From NCBI RefSeq assembly GCF_030164425.1, contig NZ_JASNJD010000009.1, positions 119,319 to 183,318 on the forward strand: a stretch of DNA of 64,000 nucleotides, given 5' to 3'. A program made the position numbers and the translations under genes. This document shows, one piece after another, positions 62,442 through 64,000 of this stretch. The first letter of the stretch is position 1; every line of letters starts with the position of its first letter. This DNA is from Pseudodonghicola flavimaris. Its GTDB lineage: Bacteria > Pseudomonadota > Alphaproteobacteria > Rhodobacterales > Rhodobacteraceae. The notes beneath the pieces are model-generated. The model ran no database searches. It worked only from the letters and a program-made list of their open reading frames with translations, and had not been told where the DNA came from.

Positions 62442-62471
62442 GCGGGGTTCCGGCCAACGGGCCGGACCCGC
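62442..62471 (+). promoter_or_regulatory. Stem-loop in the folD leader
   Basis: GCGGG-GT-TCCGGCC pairs with GGCCGGACCCGC: a 12-bp stem with a 2-base bulge and a 4-base loop, starting about 20 bases after the expected transcription start and 60 bases before the folD ATG. It might be a regulatory leader structure; it does not match a riboswitch class I know. Confidence 0.4.
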
Positions 62472-62533
62472 CCCGCAACCGGAAACCTGTGGCCCGCGCC
62501 GGCAGTCGCCGCGCGGCGGATGGAGGGATGACG

Positions 62534-63436
62534 ATGACCGCGACGCTGATCGACGGCAAGGCCTTTGCGGCGAAAATTCATGCGCAGGTCACCGCGCATG
62601 TGGCGCGGCTGAAGGCGGATCACGGGCTGACGCCGGGTCTGGCCGTGGTGCTGGTGGGGGAGGATCCGGCCAGCCAGGTCTATGTCCGCAACAAGGGGTG
62701 GCAGACGGTCGAGGCGGGGATGAACAGCTTCGAATACAAGCGCCCGGCGGATACCCCGGAGGCCGAGCTGCTGGCGCTGATCGAGCGGCTGAACGCCGAT
62801 CCGGCGGTGCATGGCATTCTGGTGCAGCTGCCGCTGCCCGGTCACATCGACGCCGATCTGGTGATCAACGCGATCGACCCGGCCAAGGATGTCGATGGGT
62901 TTCATATCTCCAACGTCGGCCTGCTGGCGACCGGGCAGAAGGCGATGGTGCCCTGCACACCGCTGGGCTGCCTGATGATGCTGCGCGACCTGCATGGCGA
63001 TCTTTCCGGGCGGGAGGCCGTGGTGGTCGGCCGCTCCAACATCGTCGGCAAGCCGATGGCGCAGCTGCTGCTGCGCGACAGCTGCACGGTGACGCTGGCG
63101 CATTCCCGCACCCGGGACCTGGCCGCGGTCTGCCGGCGCGCCGATATCCTTGTCGCCGCCGTCGGCCGGCCGGAGATGATCCCGGGCGACTGGATCAAGC
63201 CTGGCGCCACGGTGATCGATGTCGGCATCAACCGGATCGACGCGCCCGAGCGCGGCGCCGGCAAGAGCCGGCTGGTGGGGGATGTCCACTTCGCCTCCGC
63301 CGCCGAGGTCGCCGGCGCCATCACCCCGGTGCCGGGCGGTGTCGGTCCGATGACCATCGCCTGCCTGCTGGCCAACACGCTGACCGCCTGTTCGCGGGCC
63401 AATGGCCTGGCCGAGCCCGAAGGGCTCACCGCATAA
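62534..63436 (+). CDS. folD: Bifunctional methylene-THF dehydrogenase/methenyl-THF cyclohydrolase
   Basis: Converts 5,10-methylene-THF to 10-formyl-THF. 300 residues. Seen: [15 protein letters not shown] with the catalytic Lys region, GILVQLPLP, the NADP site [18 protein letters not shown], and the C-terminal signature [11 protein letters not shown] chose the ATG at 62534, six bases after a strong GGAGGG; two in-frame upstream starts are less well placed. Next to tmm/tdm and purU, it fits oxidation of C1 units released from TMAO rather than only biosynthesis. Confidence 0.95.
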   Translation: MTATLIDGKAFAAKIHAQVTAHVARLKADHGLTPGLAVVLVGEDPASQVYVRNKGWQTVEAGMNSFEYKRPADTPEAELLALIERLNADPAVHGILVQLPLPGHIDADLVINAIDPAKDVDGFHISNVGLLATGQKAMVPCTPLGCLMMLRDLHGDLSGREAVVVGRSNIVGKPMAQLLLRDSCTVTLAHSRTRDLAAVCRRADILVAAVGRPEMIPGDWIKPGATVIDVGINRIDAPERGAGKSRLVGDVHFASAAEVAGAITPVPGGVGPMTIACLLANTLTACSRANGLAEPEGLTA

Positions 63437-63628
63437 GTCCTGCGCCGGAAGGCTCACGGCAAAAATCCCACGCCCCAGGGGCGCACCGATCGATCATCCG
63501 CCCGGCGGCATCCTCCGATGTGCTGTTCGCCGGGCGCAAAGGCTGATCCCGGCAGAGGCCGGGGCAGAAAACCGGCCGGAACAGGCCGACAGGACCCGGA
63601 CGACCGGGCCACCGCAGAGGAGTTCAAG

Positions 63629-64000
63629 ATGACCACATACTGCCTGACCGTGACCTGCCCCTCGACGCGGGGGATTGTCGCTGCGATTGCCAATTACCTG
63701 GCGGATCAGGGCTGCAACATCACCGACAGCTCGCAATTCGACGACCCGGAGACCGGCAAGTTCTTCATGCGGGTCAGCTTCGTGTCGGAGACCGGCGCCG
63801 AGCCGGCCGGGCTGGAGGCGGGGTTCGCCGCCACGGCAGAGGCCTTCGGCATGGATTTCGCCTTCCATGACGAGACCCGGAAGATGAAGGTGGTGATCAT
63901 GGTGTCGCGGTTCGGGCATTGCCTGAACGACCTGCTCTATCGCTGGCGGATCGGGGCGCTGCCGATCGACATCGTGGCGGTGATCTCCAACCACATGGAG
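63629..64000 (+). CDS. purU: Formyltetrahydrofolate deformylase, 3' end outside window
   Basis: The first 124 codons of PurU, which hydrolyses 10-formyl-THF to formate and THF. The N-terminal ACT domain (YCLTVTCPSTRGIVAAIANYLADQGCNITDSSQFDDPETGKFFMRVSF) is followed by KVVIMVSRFGHCLNDLLYRWRIGALPIDIVAVISNH, the start of the formyltransferase-like catalytic domain. ATG with GAGGAG upstream. It lies 192 bases after folD; the gap contains only small GC hairpins. Together they turn methylene-THF from TMAO into formate. Confidence 0.93.
   Translation, partial: MTTYCLTVTCPSTRGIVAAIANYLADQGCNITDSSQFDDPETGKFFMRVSFVSETGAEPAGLEAGFAATAEAFGMDFAFHDETRKMKVVIMVSRFGHCLNDLLYRWRIGALPIDIVAVISNHME

Overview
The window comes from a high-GC alphaproteobacterium, most likely Rhodobacteraceae (Roseobacter/Paracoccus-like). 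The evidence is the hemC/hemE divergence, the choXWV-betBA arrangement, an Anbu proteasome-homologue operon, a trimethylamine monooxygenase/TMAO demethylase pair, and GC-rich intergenic repeats carrying a GGGATATTT motif of the kind common in that family. I found no tRNA, rRNA, CRISPR array, insertion sequence or phage gene. About 57 protein genes fill the window, two of them cut by its edges.

Region by region: 1-2.7 kb holds the end of a small uncharacterised operon (6-hydroxynicotinate reductase-like, UPF0280, DUF1185). 2.8-4.9 kb has hemC and hemE back to back (tetrapyrrole synthesis). 5.0-7.2 kb has the 4-hydroxybenzoate pair pobR/pobA. 7.3-14.1 kb is choline uptake and oxidation: betB-betA leftward, choX-choW-choV rightward, around a BetI-type operator but without betI. 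14.2-18.2 kb is the Anbu operon (ATP-grasp, alpha-E, transglutaminase, Anbu protease). 18.2-28.7 kb is a 2-keto-acid module: two-subunit indolepyruvate:ferredoxin oxidoreductase, hotdog thioesterase, MarR, alpha/beta-hydrolase, TetR, quinone reductase, dihydroorotate-dehydrogenase-like flavoenzyme and an MFS exporter. Three of its promoters share an AT-rich motif.

28.7-55.9 kb is a large accessory catabolic block. It contains HyuA/HyuB, a DAO-type amino-acid oxidase, two RidA proteins, two cysteine-pair Asp/Glu-racemase-superfamily enzymes, MarR, flavin reductase, UbiX, aldehyde dehydrogenase, AraC, an amine-oxidase-like flavoprotein, a ThDP enzyme, a complete peptide-type ABC importer, UbiD, two more flavoproteins and DeoR. 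A plausible reading is import of a nitrogenous (perhaps cyclic-amide) compound, ATP-dependent ring opening, oxidation to an imino acid, RidA hydrolysis, ThDP decarboxylation, aldehyde oxidation and a prenyl-FMN decarboxylation. The substrate cannot be told from sequence. This is the best candidate for an undescribed system.

56-64 kb is methylated-amine and C1 metabolism: a serine hydrolase, tdm and tmm (TMA to TMAO to dimethylamine plus formaldehyde), a divergent binding protein without signal peptide that looks like a cytoplasmic sensor, then folD and the start of purU, which carry tetrahydrofolate-bound C1 units to formate.
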